Part shown: piece by piece, positions 17,552 to 25,133 of the stretch
How positions within the stretch are numbered: the first letter of the stretch is position 1
Layout: the number at the start of each line of letters is the position of its first letter
From: RFSX01 sp965248155
Lineage (GTDB): Bacteria; Bacteroidota; Bacteroidia; Chitinophagales; Saprospiraceae
NCBI GenBank assembly: GCA_965248155.1
Contig: CBDFIO010000002.1
Coordinates: forward strand, 372,001-436,000
Direction of reading: 5' to 3'
Length of the DNA stretch: 64,000 nt
Notes under the pieces: model-generated
Database searches by the model: none
The model's input: the letters and a program-made list of their open reading frames with translations, nothing else
What the model was told of the DNA's origin: nothing
Program-made: the position numbers and the translations under genes

Positions 17552-18130
17552 GAGCTTAATGAGTACTTTTTTAGCGCGACTTTTGAATCCGGCCGAACCA
17601 TGAGGTAAAAATTCTTCTATAACGCTTATTAACTCTTCTTGGAGTTCAGGATACTTATGAGAAATCTCTCCAAGCACCGTCATTGAGAATACTCTAATTG
17701 CAATCGTCTGTTTGAGATCCAACAAATAATTGAAACAGATCTCGTATAGTTCTCCTTCAATATCTTCCGGAATCGCAATTTCTCCATAAATTCTCAGAAT
17801 ATTTCTTGCTACGGAATCATGGGAAGGATTTCTTAAAGCATTTATCATCTTTTGATGATAAGGTTGAATCAATTGTGGTTGATTACAGCCAATATATCCT
17901 AATGGCCAAGCAGCCCATTGATTATATCTCCATTCTTCATGAAAGAATAAGGACATCAAATCCTCCATTTTTTCCGGATCACTACCAACAAACTGTATGA
18001 TTTTATTTGTTTGGTTTTTGCTTCGCTCTTCTTTTAGTAATTGGCTTAGATATGTATTATAATTCAAGTAATGTTGATTTGATAATTCGAAATATCGTTC
18101 AAAAAATTTAATTTTTTGCCATTTATTCAA
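17531..18130 (-). CDS. HEAT-repeat-like protein, unknown function
   Basis: This 199-residue protein has no signal peptide. It is almost entirely helical, with segments resembling HEAT repeats: PSHDSVARNILRIYGEIAIP, LLDLKQTIAIRVFSMTVLGEI and SAGFKSRAKKVLIKLKK. The repeated VA/RNIL and VFSM/LGEI helices separated by about 35 residues fit this class of scaffold. An N-terminal region with WRYNQWAAWPLGYIG is distinctive. No enzymatic motif is visible, so a protein-interaction role is the most that can be inferred. Confidence 0.6.
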   Translation of the reverse strand: MNKWQKIKFFERYFELSNQHYLNYNTYLSQLLKEERSKNQTNKIIQFVGSDPEKMEDLMSLFFHEEWRYNQWAAWPLGYIGCNQPQLIQPYHQKMINALRNPSHDSVARNILRIYGEIAIPEDIEGELYEICFNYLLDLKQTIAIRVFSMTVLGEISHKYPELQEELISVIEEFLPHGSAGFKSRAKKVLIKLKKNRPS

Positions 18131-18299
18131 CCCTATTGTTAATCAAAAAAAAATATTAAAATAATTTATATATATATTTTGCTATATGTTCAAATAACAA
18201 CAATTTAAACTCTATCTTCGTCCATGTATTCCCAATGCCTTTTAAAATAAGTGGATAGTATTCAAGACCAATAAAACCAACTCAGCTATTTAATTATTG

Positions 18300-20432
18300 A
18301 TGAAGGAAATTAAAAGGTATTTAGTAACTGCGGCCCTTCCTTACGCCAACGGACCACTTCACATTGGTCATCTTGCTGGTGCTTATCTTTCTTCTGATAT
18401 TTATGTCCGTTATCTCAGATTATATGGTAAAGACGTAAAGTTTATTTGTGGATCTGACGAACATGGAGCTGCGATTACAATAAAAGCATTAAAAGAAAAT
18501 ATAAGTCCCCAAAAGATAGTCGACCAATACCATAATCTTTTTAAAGATACCTTTGAAAAAATGGGTGTTTCGTTCGACATTTATCACAGAACATCTGCAA
18601 AAATCCATCATGAAACCTCACAGGAATTCTTCAAAAATCTATACGATAAAGGAGAATTTATAGAAAAAGAAACAGAACAATACTTTGATCCAAAAGCAAA
18701 TCAATTTTTAGCGGATCGCTACATCAAAGGAACATGTCCAAAATGCAATTATGAGAATGCATATGGAGATCAATGTGAAAACTGTGGAAGCTCATTAAGC
18801 CCTGCTGAATTGATTAATCCTAAAAGCACCCTTTCTGATGCAAAACCAGAAATCAAAAAGACAAAGCATTGGTATCTACCTCTGGATAAATATGAATCCT
18901 GGTTAAAAGAATGGATCACTACAGGACAAATAGACGGTAAAAAACTCCACTATCCTGAAGATTGGAAAAATCATGTTCTTGGACAATGCAAATCTTGGAT
19001 AGAAAACGGACTGAATCCAAGGGCAATGACAAGAGATTTAACTTGGGGAGTCGATGTACCTCATGAAGTTGAAGGCTCTGAAGGTAAAAAATTGTATGTG
19101 TGGATGGACGCTCCAATTGGTTATATCTCTGCAACCAAACAATGGGCAAAAGACAATAATGGAGATTGGAAGAAATATTGGCAAGATGATGAAACAGCAT
19201 TACTTCATTTTATTGGAAAAGACAACATCGTATTCCATTGCATTATTTTTCCTGCTATTCTGAAAGCCCATGGTGACTACATCCTTCCGGTCAATGTTCC
19301 TGCAAACCAATTTATGAATCTTGAAGGGGATAAGATATCTACATCCAGAAACTGGGCAGTTTGGGTTCATGAATATCTAGAAGATTTTCCCGAACGGCAA
19401 GATGAATTAAGGTATTCCTTAATAAAAAACATGCCTGAGCAAAAGGATAGCGAATTTACTTGGCAGGCATATCAAGATTCGGTTAATAATGAATTGGTAA
19501 ATAATCTGGCCAATTTTGTAAATAGAGTAGTTGTATTAACGAATAAGTATTATGAAGGTATTCTACCGGAGATAGACGAAGATTTAGACATTATTGGATG
19601 TGAAAACGAAGATGACTTAAGCTTTTATGATAACGAAATGCTACGCTTATTTGATAATGTTGACTCTCTTTGTGATAGACTGAGAAAATTCGACTTTCGA
19701 GGAGGATTGAAAATATTAATGGGAATATCTTCAAATGGTAATCAAATCTTACAGTTTAATCAACCGTGGAAAACCATAAAAGAAGAACCAGAAAAGGTGA
19801 AAGTCGTCATGTTCTTATTAACACAATATATTTTTACTCTAAGTGTAGCTGTAAGGCCTTTTCTTCCCTTTACATCAGATAAAATGAGAAACCTTCTCAA
19901 TCTGGGTCCACTGGATGAGAATGGAGAATTGCTTGATTTGTGTAATAAATTAGCAGAAGGAGAAAGTCTCGTCCATCATGGTCATAAAATTTCTGAAGCT
20001 AAACATTTATTTTCGAGAATTGATGATGAAGTCATTCAATCCCAAAGAGATAAATTGTTAGCTTCCAGGAATGAACAAGAAGACAGCTCTACTAATAATA
20101 TTAAGGAGACTATTCAGTATGATGATTTTGTAAAATTGGACCTGAGGGCAGCAACTATTGTAGAGGCTCAAAAAGTAGAAAAAGCTGATAAATTGCTTCA
20201 ACTGCTTTTAGATGTAGGTTTTGAAAAAAGAACTGTTGTTTCTGGTATTGCTCAACATTTCAAAGCCGATGATGTGATTGGCCAAAAGGTAACACTTCTA
20301 GCTAATCTAGCTCCTAGAAAAATAAGAGGTGTTGAATCAAAAGGCATGATATTAATGTCTGAAAATGAAGATGGTACATTAAAGTTTATTCAACCTGCTG
20401 ATGGTACCGAGAATGGAGCTTTAATTAGTTAA
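18300..20432 (+). CDS. metG: Methionyl-tRNA synthetase with C-terminal tRNA-binding domain
   Basis: MetG charges tRNA-Met. The 710-residue product (ATG 18300) shows the class I HIGH motif at residues 21-24 (PLHIGHLAG). The zinc knuckle follows, with four cysteines as CPKC and CENC near 140-165. The WVWMDAPIGYIS-type catalytic region is present, and KISTS near residue 345 stands in place of KMSKS. The C-terminal extension from about 605 to 710 (FVKLDLRAATIVEAQKV, GIAQHF, LAPRKIRGVESKGM) is the Trbp111-like domain that drives dimerisation and tRNA capture. The stop overlaps the convergent small gene by 4 bases. Confidence 0.97.
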   Translation: MKEIKRYLVTAALPYANGPLHIGHLAGAYLSSDIYVRYLRLYGKDVKFICGSDEHGAAITIKALKENISPQKIVDQYHNLFKDTFEKMGVSFDIYHRTSAKIHHETSQEFFKNLYDKGEFIEKETEQYFDPKANQFLADRYIKGTCPKCNYENAYGDQCENCGSSLSPAELINPKSTLSDAKPEIKKTKHWYLPLDKYESWLKEWITTGQIDGKKLHYPEDWKNHVLGQCKSWIENGLNPRAMTRDLTWGVDVPHEVEGSEGKKLYVWMDAPIGYISATKQWAKDNNGDWKKYWQDDETALLHFIGKDNIVFHCIIFPAILKAHGDYILPVNVPANQFMNLEGDKISTSRNWAVWVHEYLEDFPERQDELRYSLIKNMPEQKDSEFTWQAYQDSVNNELVNNLANFVNRVVVLTNKYYEGILPEIDEDLDIIGCENEDDLSFYDNEMLRLFDNVDSLCDRLRKFDFRGGLKILMGISSNGNQILQFNQPWKTIKEEPEKVKVVMFLLTQYIFTLSVAVRPFLPFTSDKMRNLLNLGPLDENGELLDLCNKLAEGESLVHHGHKISEAKHLFSRIDDEVIQSQRDKLLASRNEQEDSSTNNIKETIQYDDFVKLDLRAATIVEAQKVEKADKLLQLLLDVGFEKRTVVSGIAQHFKADDVIGQKVTLLANLAPRKIRGVESKGMILMSENEDGTLKFIQPADGTENGALIS

Positions 20433-20974
20433 TCCTCTGCTGGATTGTTTTCCTCATCAAGTCTTTCTAAAAAAGCGAAATTTCCTCCCTCCCCACACAA
20501 CTTATTAAGGTTTGCTTCCATCATTTTTAATGATCTGAAATCTTCAGGATATTGAGACAGTTTGACATATTGAAGCGCAAATAAAACTTCCTTCTGTGCT
20601 TGCCAGCAATATGCAGGATTTTCAAATGCCCACTTATAATATATTTTGGATAATGACATTCGAGGTTCAATTGCTGATGGATAAATAGATTTTGCATCAA
20701 AATACTTTGTCGAAGCCACATCAAAAAGGTTTTTTTGAAGATACTCCTTTCCTAAATCAATTGAAGTTTCATAGGAGTTTTCAAGAATTTGTTCCTTTCT
20801 TATTCGTAAAAAAAAGGCTTCACTAGATTCTTCAGAATCTTGCATCGTCATATATTTCGCATTCTTAGCTTCATTGTGGTAATGATTGCTCAATACAGAA
20901 ATAAAGGCTCCAAGTAAAACGAAGCCCATTATTGAAATCCATAATGATTTATTTCTCAATAACACTTGTTTCAT
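20429..20974 (-). CDS. Membrane-anchored protein with TPR-like helices
   Basis: This 181-residue protein has one N-terminal membrane helix (LWISIMGFVLLGAFISVL, about residues 10-28), probably uncleaved. An extracytoplasmic helical region follows, with TPR-like pairs (SYETSIDLGKEYLQKNLFDVASTKYFDAKSIYP; AIEPRMSLSKIYYKWAFEN). No known family is recognised. It converges with metG with a 4-base overlap. Upstream, TTTG and TAAGTTTT (21020-21049, minus strand, 18-base spacing) could be its promoter. Confidence 0.6.
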   Translation of the reverse strand: MKQVLLRNKSLWISIMGFVLLGAFISVLSNHYHNEAKNAKYMTMQDSEESSEAFFLRIRKEQILENSYETSIDLGKEYLQKNLFDVASTKYFDAKSIYPSAIEPRMSLSKIYYKWAFENPAYCWQAQKEVLFALQYVKLSQYPEDFRSLKMMEANLNKLCGEGGNFAFLERLDEENNPAED

Positions 20975-21019
20975 AGATCTAAAATAAACAATAAGTTTTT
21001 GAAACCATTTTTGTCTATT

Positions 21020-21049
21020 AAAACTTAGATTTCCATAACGTGAAACAAA
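21020..21049 (-). promoter_or_regulatory. Candidate promoter for the gene ending at 20974
   Basis: On the minus strand TTTG (21046-21049) and TAAGTTTT (21020-21027) are 18 bases apart, one mismatch from the Bacteroidota consensus. It lies 46 bases upstream of the start. Confidence 0.35.
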
Positions 21050-21052
21050 TAA

Positions 21053-21268
21053 CTACCCAATCGAAAGATAACCAGTTTCAAAAGCGCGCCTTACCAATCC
21101 AGCTACATTCCTGGCCTTCATTTTCAATAATAGATTCTTTCTATGGGTTTTAGCGGTATCATGACTTATATAAAGTTGTGTAGCGATCTCATTGGTAGTA
21201 TACTCGTCAGCAATAAGTGTGAGAACCTCTTTTTCTCGAATTGTGATTGTTTTTCCCTTTGAATGCAT
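21053..21268 (-). CDS. Stand-alone LuxR-type helix-turn-helix protein
   Basis: This 71-residue protein consists solely of a GerE/LuxR DNA-binding domain. It shows TIREKEVLTLIADEYTTNEI, then IATQLYISHDTAKTHRKNLL and MKARNVAGLVRRAF, the tetrahelical HTH of NarL/FixJ regulators. There is no receiver or sensor domain, so it may act as a constitutive or heterodimerising regulator. It lies between the TPR-like gene and a divergent PaiB-like gene, 187 bases away, which it could control; that is inference. The length is normal for isolated LuxR-type HTH proteins in Bacteroidota. Confidence 0.85.
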   Translation of the reverse strand: MHSKGKTITIREKEVLTLIADEYTTNEIATQLYISHDTAKTHRKNLLLKMKARNVAGLVRRAFETGYLSIG

Positions 21269-21439
21269 GACAAATATTTGAAAGCAATTTATGAATTTGA
21301 ACAGGATATTTTAAATGAGATTGAGTATATGGTCATTCTTATTTATTATTCGGTCGAAATTTCATTTAAATTCCTTTTATATTCTGTAATTCAATTTAAA
21401 ATTCACCACTGAATATATAAATCCTCAATTTCAAATTTC

Positions 21440-21447
21440 TATTTTTG
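21440..21447 (+). promoter_or_regulatory. Candidate -7 element next to the paiB-like start
   Basis: TATTTTTG matches TAnnTTTG and ends 8 bases before the ATG at 21455. If used, the transcript would be leaderless or nearly so. No good TTTG is seen at the -33 position. Confidence 0.3.
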
Positions 21448-21454
21448 AACCCTG

Positions 21455-22087
21455 ATGTATAGTCCCCCGAAACATAAACCATTATCAGAAAAAGCGATTC
21501 TGGAATTTATCCAAAAGTACAGATTTGCCACCCTTTGTTGCACAATTGAAGGTCGACTGGAAGCCACACATATTCCACTCGAGTACACACTAAAGAAGAA
21601 CAGTCACTTTCTTACAGGTCATATTGCCAGATCAAACAGCATTACTCATGCCATTGAAAATAGTCTCGAGGTGATCTGCATTTTCATGCAACCACATGCC
21701 TATATTTCATCCAGTTGGTATGATCATATCAATGTTCCAACTTGGAATTATATTGCAGTTCATGCTTATGGAAAGTTAAGAAAATTAGAAAACGAAGAAT
21801 TGGTTAATTCCATTCGAGATTTAGTAGAACATTATGAAAAAGACAGATCTGATAGATTCAAACTAGAAGATATGCCTGAGGATATGCTTAATGCCCATCT
21901 TAATGGTGTAACTGGATTTGAAATTGCAATTGATAAATTCGAATCAAGCTTTAAACTCAGTCAGAATAGAAATGAAACAGACTATTTAAATATCATAAAT
22001 CAACTCATCCAATCACCAAATCAATACGATAAAGAAATCGCTGAGATTATGAGGGACTTAAAATCGACTTTAACCGGAAGTGAATAA
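21455..22087 (+). CDS. PaiB-like FMN-binding transcriptional regulator family protein
   Basis: The 210-residue protein matches the PaiB/FMN-binding split-barrel family. It starts MYSPPKHK and carries FATLCCTIEGRLEATHIPL near residue 30. HFLTGHIARSN then matches the family pattern of a GHxAxxNP-like motif, with Ser replacing the usual arrangement. AYISSSWYDHINVPTWNY near 90-105 and NGVTGFEIAIDKFESSFKLSQNR near 150 are also family segments. PaiB of Bacillus is described as a negative regulator of sporulation and degradative enzymes; here the role is unknown and flavin binding is inferred from the fold. Confidence 0.88.
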   Translation: MYSPPKHKPLSEKAILEFIQKYRFATLCCTIEGRLEATHIPLEYTLKKNSHFLTGHIARSNSITHAIENSLEVICIFMQPHAYISSSWYDHINVPTWNYIAVHAYGKLRKLENEELVNSIRDLVEHYEKDRSDRFKLEDMPEDMLNAHLNGVTGFEIAIDKFESSFKLSQNRNETDYLNIINQLIQSPNQYDKEIAEIMRDLKSTLTGSE

Positions 22088-22203
22088 TAGAATGCTAATA
22101 ATGTAGTCCAGAGTTATGCTTTTTTTATCAATAAACTTATATACATATTGATTCAAAGCCAATCGGACATGATTTTATAGCAGTTGAATAGATTTATGTA
22201 ATT

Positions 22204-22722
22204 CTAATTCGATTCGGCCCAAGTTTTAAACTGATCAAGATAGCCTTGATCTATTTTCTTAAACATCGTTCCAAAGAAAGCAAACATACACTTGTGGATA
22301 TAGTTATCCCCTTTACATACATGTGATGATGTGATTGTTGTAGAATTTCCAGAACCGGTGAATTCATGTAAATCAGTTTTTATCATATTTCCGGCATCAA
22401 ACCTGAGAGCTACTTTTTCGTTAACAACATACTCAGTTATAGTTTCTATCATCGTCATCTTATTGCCATGATCTTCTACAACCATTTCATACTTTGATCC
22501 TAGTTTATCAGCAGTTTCTTCCAATGCGCTTATGGAAATTATTTCAGGAATCCATTCCTGCAATTGATCCAGATCATTGAATTTTATCCATACTTCTTCT
22601 AAAGGTCTATCTACTGTAATCTCATTTGTATACTCCACTGCAGGTTTCACCAGGCCTGCTAAGATGAACACTATGAATAATAAAAGGATAATGCTTAAAA
22701 GAATCTTTATGACCTTTTTCAT
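22204..22722 (-). CDS. SRPBCC-family protein with N-terminal membrane anchor
   Basis: This 172-residue protein has an N-terminal hydrophobic helix (ILLSIILLLFIVFILAGLV). It is followed by a START/polyketide-cyclase-like domain: TNEITVDRPLEEVWIKFNDL, LQEWIPEIISISAL, MTMIETITEYVVNEKVALRF and a C-terminal helix DQGYLDQFKTWAES. SRPBCC domains bind hydrophobic ligands; the ligand is unknown. The IS982-family element begins 41 bases upstream of its start, so the native promoter region has probably been altered. Confidence 0.75.
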   Translation of the reverse strand: MKKVIKILLSIILLLFIVFILAGLVKPAVEYTNEITVDRPLEEVWIKFNDLDQLQEWIPEIISISALEETADKLGSKYEMVVEDHGNKMTMIETITEYVVNEKVALRFDAGNMIKTDLHEFTGSGNSTTITSSHVCKGDNYIHKCMFAFFGTMFKKIDQGYLDQFKTWAESN

Positions 22723-22762
22723 AGGAATAGTTTGTATTGAGTTGAATATTGTTCTTCTAAGT

Positions 22763-23796
22763 TAACGTGAGTTCGACGTAAGGAAGTGGAAAAATAGGAT
22801 AAAAAGAAAGAGCAATTTTGTTTATCTTAATAGTTGATAATCAATTAATTAAAACAAAAAAGCTCTACTATGAAAGATAGTCAAATTATTGCAATTTTCT
22901 GTGCTTTCGATGATTTTTTCACCGATTTTGATTACTTTTTAAAATCTCATACCCTAGAGGGAAAGAAAAATCGACGGAATCGTACCTGCAGGTTATCCAT
23001 GAGCGAGGTGATGAGCATCATCGTATTTTTTCATATGAGTGGATACCGTTGCTTTAAGCACTTTTACCAGAATCATGTCTGCCAACATATGCGCGGCTAT
23101 TTTCCCAATCTGGTATCTTATAATCGGATGGTGGAGTTGCAAACCAAAGCGGTCCTACCATTAGCCTTGTTTGTAAAGATGTACCGAATGGGTAAATGTA
23201 GTGGGATATCCTTTATTGATTCAACCAGTATCCGGGTCTGTCACAATCGAAGGATTCATTCCCACAAGGTGTTTGCTGGACTGGCCAAACGAGGCAAGAC
23301 TTCAAAGGGTTGGTTTTATGGTTTCAAACTTCATCTGGTTCATAATGACCGGGGCGAAGTGATTGATTTTCAACTCACTCCGGGCAATGTGCATGATAAT
23401 GCCGTATTGAAGTGTAAACGGTTTATGAAGAAGGTCTATGGCCGGTTGTTCGGTGATAAAGGCTATATTGTCAACAAGCAAATCTTTGACACTCTTTTCT
23501 TGAGAGGTATTCATTTGATTACTAAGTTGAGACGGAATATGAAATCCAAAATGATTACACCCCTACAGGATGCTCTTCTGCTCCGAAAACTTGCTATCTC
23601 TGAAACCATTATTGACCAACTCAAAAATATTTCACAGATCGAACATACAAGGCATCGTTCCTTTGCCGGATTTTTCGTCAATATACTTGGTGGACTTTGT
23701 GCCTACGGGTTTAAAGAATCTAAACCCTCCATTTATAAGAATCTGGTCGATACCAAACAACTCCTTTTGGCCTAGTCTTACATCGAACTCACGTTA
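22763..23796 (+). mobile_element. IS982-family insertion sequence (about 1034 bp)
   Basis: The ends are 20-bp inverted repeats at 22763-22782 and 23777-23796 with a single mismatch (inner part GAGTTCGACGTAAG versus GAGTTCGATGTAAG). One transposase gene fills the interior. The composition is visibly richer in G and C than the flanks, a sign of recent arrival. No convincing target duplication is seen beside the repeats. It separates the SRPBCC gene from the divergent DUF4105-like gene. Confidence 0.9.
22870..23775 (+). CDS. IS982-family transposase
   Basis: This 301-residue DDE transposase has intact catalytic segments: FIDSTSIRVC with the first Asp, RLFGDKGYI with the second Asp, and ISETIIDQLKN with the Glu. 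The helix YGFKLHLVHNDRGEVIDFQL and the ending RHRSFAGFFVNILGGLCAYGF are typical of IS982-family (DUF772-related, DDE_Tnp_1-like) enzymes. The frame is full length, so the element may be active. Confidence 0.93.
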   Translation: MKDSQIIAIFCAFDDFFTDFDYFLKSHTLEGKKNRRNRTCRLSMSEVMSIIVFFHMSGYRCFKHFYQNHVCQHMRGYFPNLVSYNRMVELQTKAVLPLALFVKMYRMGKCSGISFIDSTSIRVCHNRRIHSHKVFAGLAKRGKTSKGWFYGFKLHLVHNDRGEVIDFQLTPGNVHDNAVLKCKRFMKKVYGRLFGDKGYIVNKQIFDTLFLRGIHLITKLRRNMKSKMITPLQDALLLRKLAISETIIDQLKNISQIEHTRHRSFAGFFVNILGGLCAYGFKESKPSIYKNLVDTKQLLLA

Positions 23797-23854
23797 TATT
23801 AGCAAAATTGTTTTTCGTATTTTTAATTATATGAAGGACGGATCTTACGCGAGA

Positions 23855-24985
23855 ATGAAGAGCATATTTCTGTTCTTATTTTTATGTCAATTGTATTCTT
23901 TATCACTTTTTTCTCAGCTTTCTGATTCTGCTGAAATATCTCTACTCACCTGTAGAGCTGGTGACGATATCTATAACACCTTTGGACACACATCTATTCG
24001 GGTCAGAGACAAAACCATAGGTAAAAACGAATTGTACAACTATGGGATTTTTGATTATAATGCTCCAAATTTTACGCTGAATTTTTTAAGAGGAAAGCTG
24101 CTATATAATTTAGGATTGCAAAGTGAGAAATCGTTTTTATTAGAATACAATTATTCTAAAAGATCCGTTTTTGAGCAAAAATTGGATTTAGATTCCAATT
24201 CTACAAAGCAACTTTATCAAGCATTGAAGGAAAACTATAGACCTGAAAACAGATCATATAAATATGACTTTTTCTTTGATAATTGCTCAACGCGACCACG
24301 TGATCTGTTAAAGGAAAATATAGAGGGATTAGTTTTCCCGCCTTCAGATTTGGATATCAGTTTCAGAGAATTATTAGATCAGCACACATTTGGAAAACCC
24401 TGGTTGGATTTTGGAATAGATTTAATAATTGGATCAATCGCAGACAAACAAGCTTCGGTTGAAGGTCAGATGTTTTTACCCGAATATTTATTTCTGCATC
24501 TAGAAGAGGCTCAAGTCAAAGGAAAAAAACTGGTATCAGATTCGAATCTCATTATAGATTATGAAAGCGAAATCGAAAAGAGATCCAATGTAAGTCTCTT
24601 CAACCCTTACTTAGTTTTTGGAGTTCTTTTGTTCTTGGAGCTTTTTTTATTTTTTAAATATTTCAAAAAACCTACTACAAAACTTATCTCACTATATGAT
24701 AAATTTTGGTTTTTACTACTCGGTTTAGGATCGTTATTAATTTGTTTTCTTTGGTTTGCGACAGATCATATCGCAACAAAACAAAATTGGAATCTATTGT
24801 GGCTGAATTCTTTATTCTTTTTCCTTTTGGCGAAAGCCAGAAAAAACATCATGTTTATTGCTTCGCTTTTCTTAATACTATCACTTTGGATGTCTGTTTT
24901 CATTCAGAACTTTCATTTCGCCAGTATAATAATCATTGGTTTATTACTTCTGAAATTGCTCAGAAAGCAATTGAGCACTCCTTAA
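23855..24985 (+). CDS. DUF4105-type (Lnb N-terminal periplasmic domain) membrane protein
   Basis: The start is taken as ATG 23855, which gives a clean signal peptide (MKSIFLFLFLCQLYSLSLFSQ) and 376 residues; ATG 23831 is possible. The open frame continues upstream into IS982, but that part is not native. The exported N-terminal domain has SLLTCRAGDDIYNTFGHTSI, LYNYGIFDY, and YKYDFFFDNCSTRPRDLL, the Asn-Cys-Ser-Thr-Arg block of DUF4105 proteins, which suggests a cysteine-type hydrolase centre with the His in FGHTSIRV. Four to five hydrophobic helices follow after residue 250. The family is common in Bacteroidota; substrate unknown. Confidence 0.8.
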   Translation: MKSIFLFLFLCQLYSLSLFSQLSDSAEISLLTCRAGDDIYNTFGHTSIRVRDKTIGKNELYNYGIFDYNAPNFTLNFLRGKLLYNLGLQSEKSFLLEYNYSKRSVFEQKLDLDSNSTKQLYQALKENYRPENRSYKYDFFFDNCSTRPRDLLKENIEGLVFPPSDLDISFRELLDQHTFGKPWLDFGIDLIIGSIADKQASVEGQMFLPEYLFLHLEEAQVKGKKLVSDSNLIIDYESEIEKRSNVSLFNPYLVFGVLLFLELFLFFKYFKKPTTKLISLYDKFWFLLLGLGSLLICFLWFATDHIATKQNWNLLWLNSLFFFLLAKARKNIMFIASLFLILSLWMSVFIQNFHFASIIIIGLLLLKLLRKQLSTP

Positions 24986-25133
24986 TCTTTATCCGTAAAT
25001 GTATAGTCTGATTTGACAATCTGCCTTTTTGGCGTATCTGATTGAATTATCTTCCAAATTGGCAGCCACAAGTAATGATTTTCGGGTTGGAGTCATTATT
25101 GACAATCAATTGTTATCAAAGTTCGCAAATAAT

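Noticed and set aside
23570..23854. Upstream extension of the DUF4105-type gene to 23570
   Set aside because: The extension lies inside the IS982 transposase gene in another frame. The signal peptide begins at 23855.
25029..25133. N-terminal extension of Lon to 25029
   Set aside because: The added 35 residues are not Lon-like, and the ATG at 25134 gives a normal-length protein.
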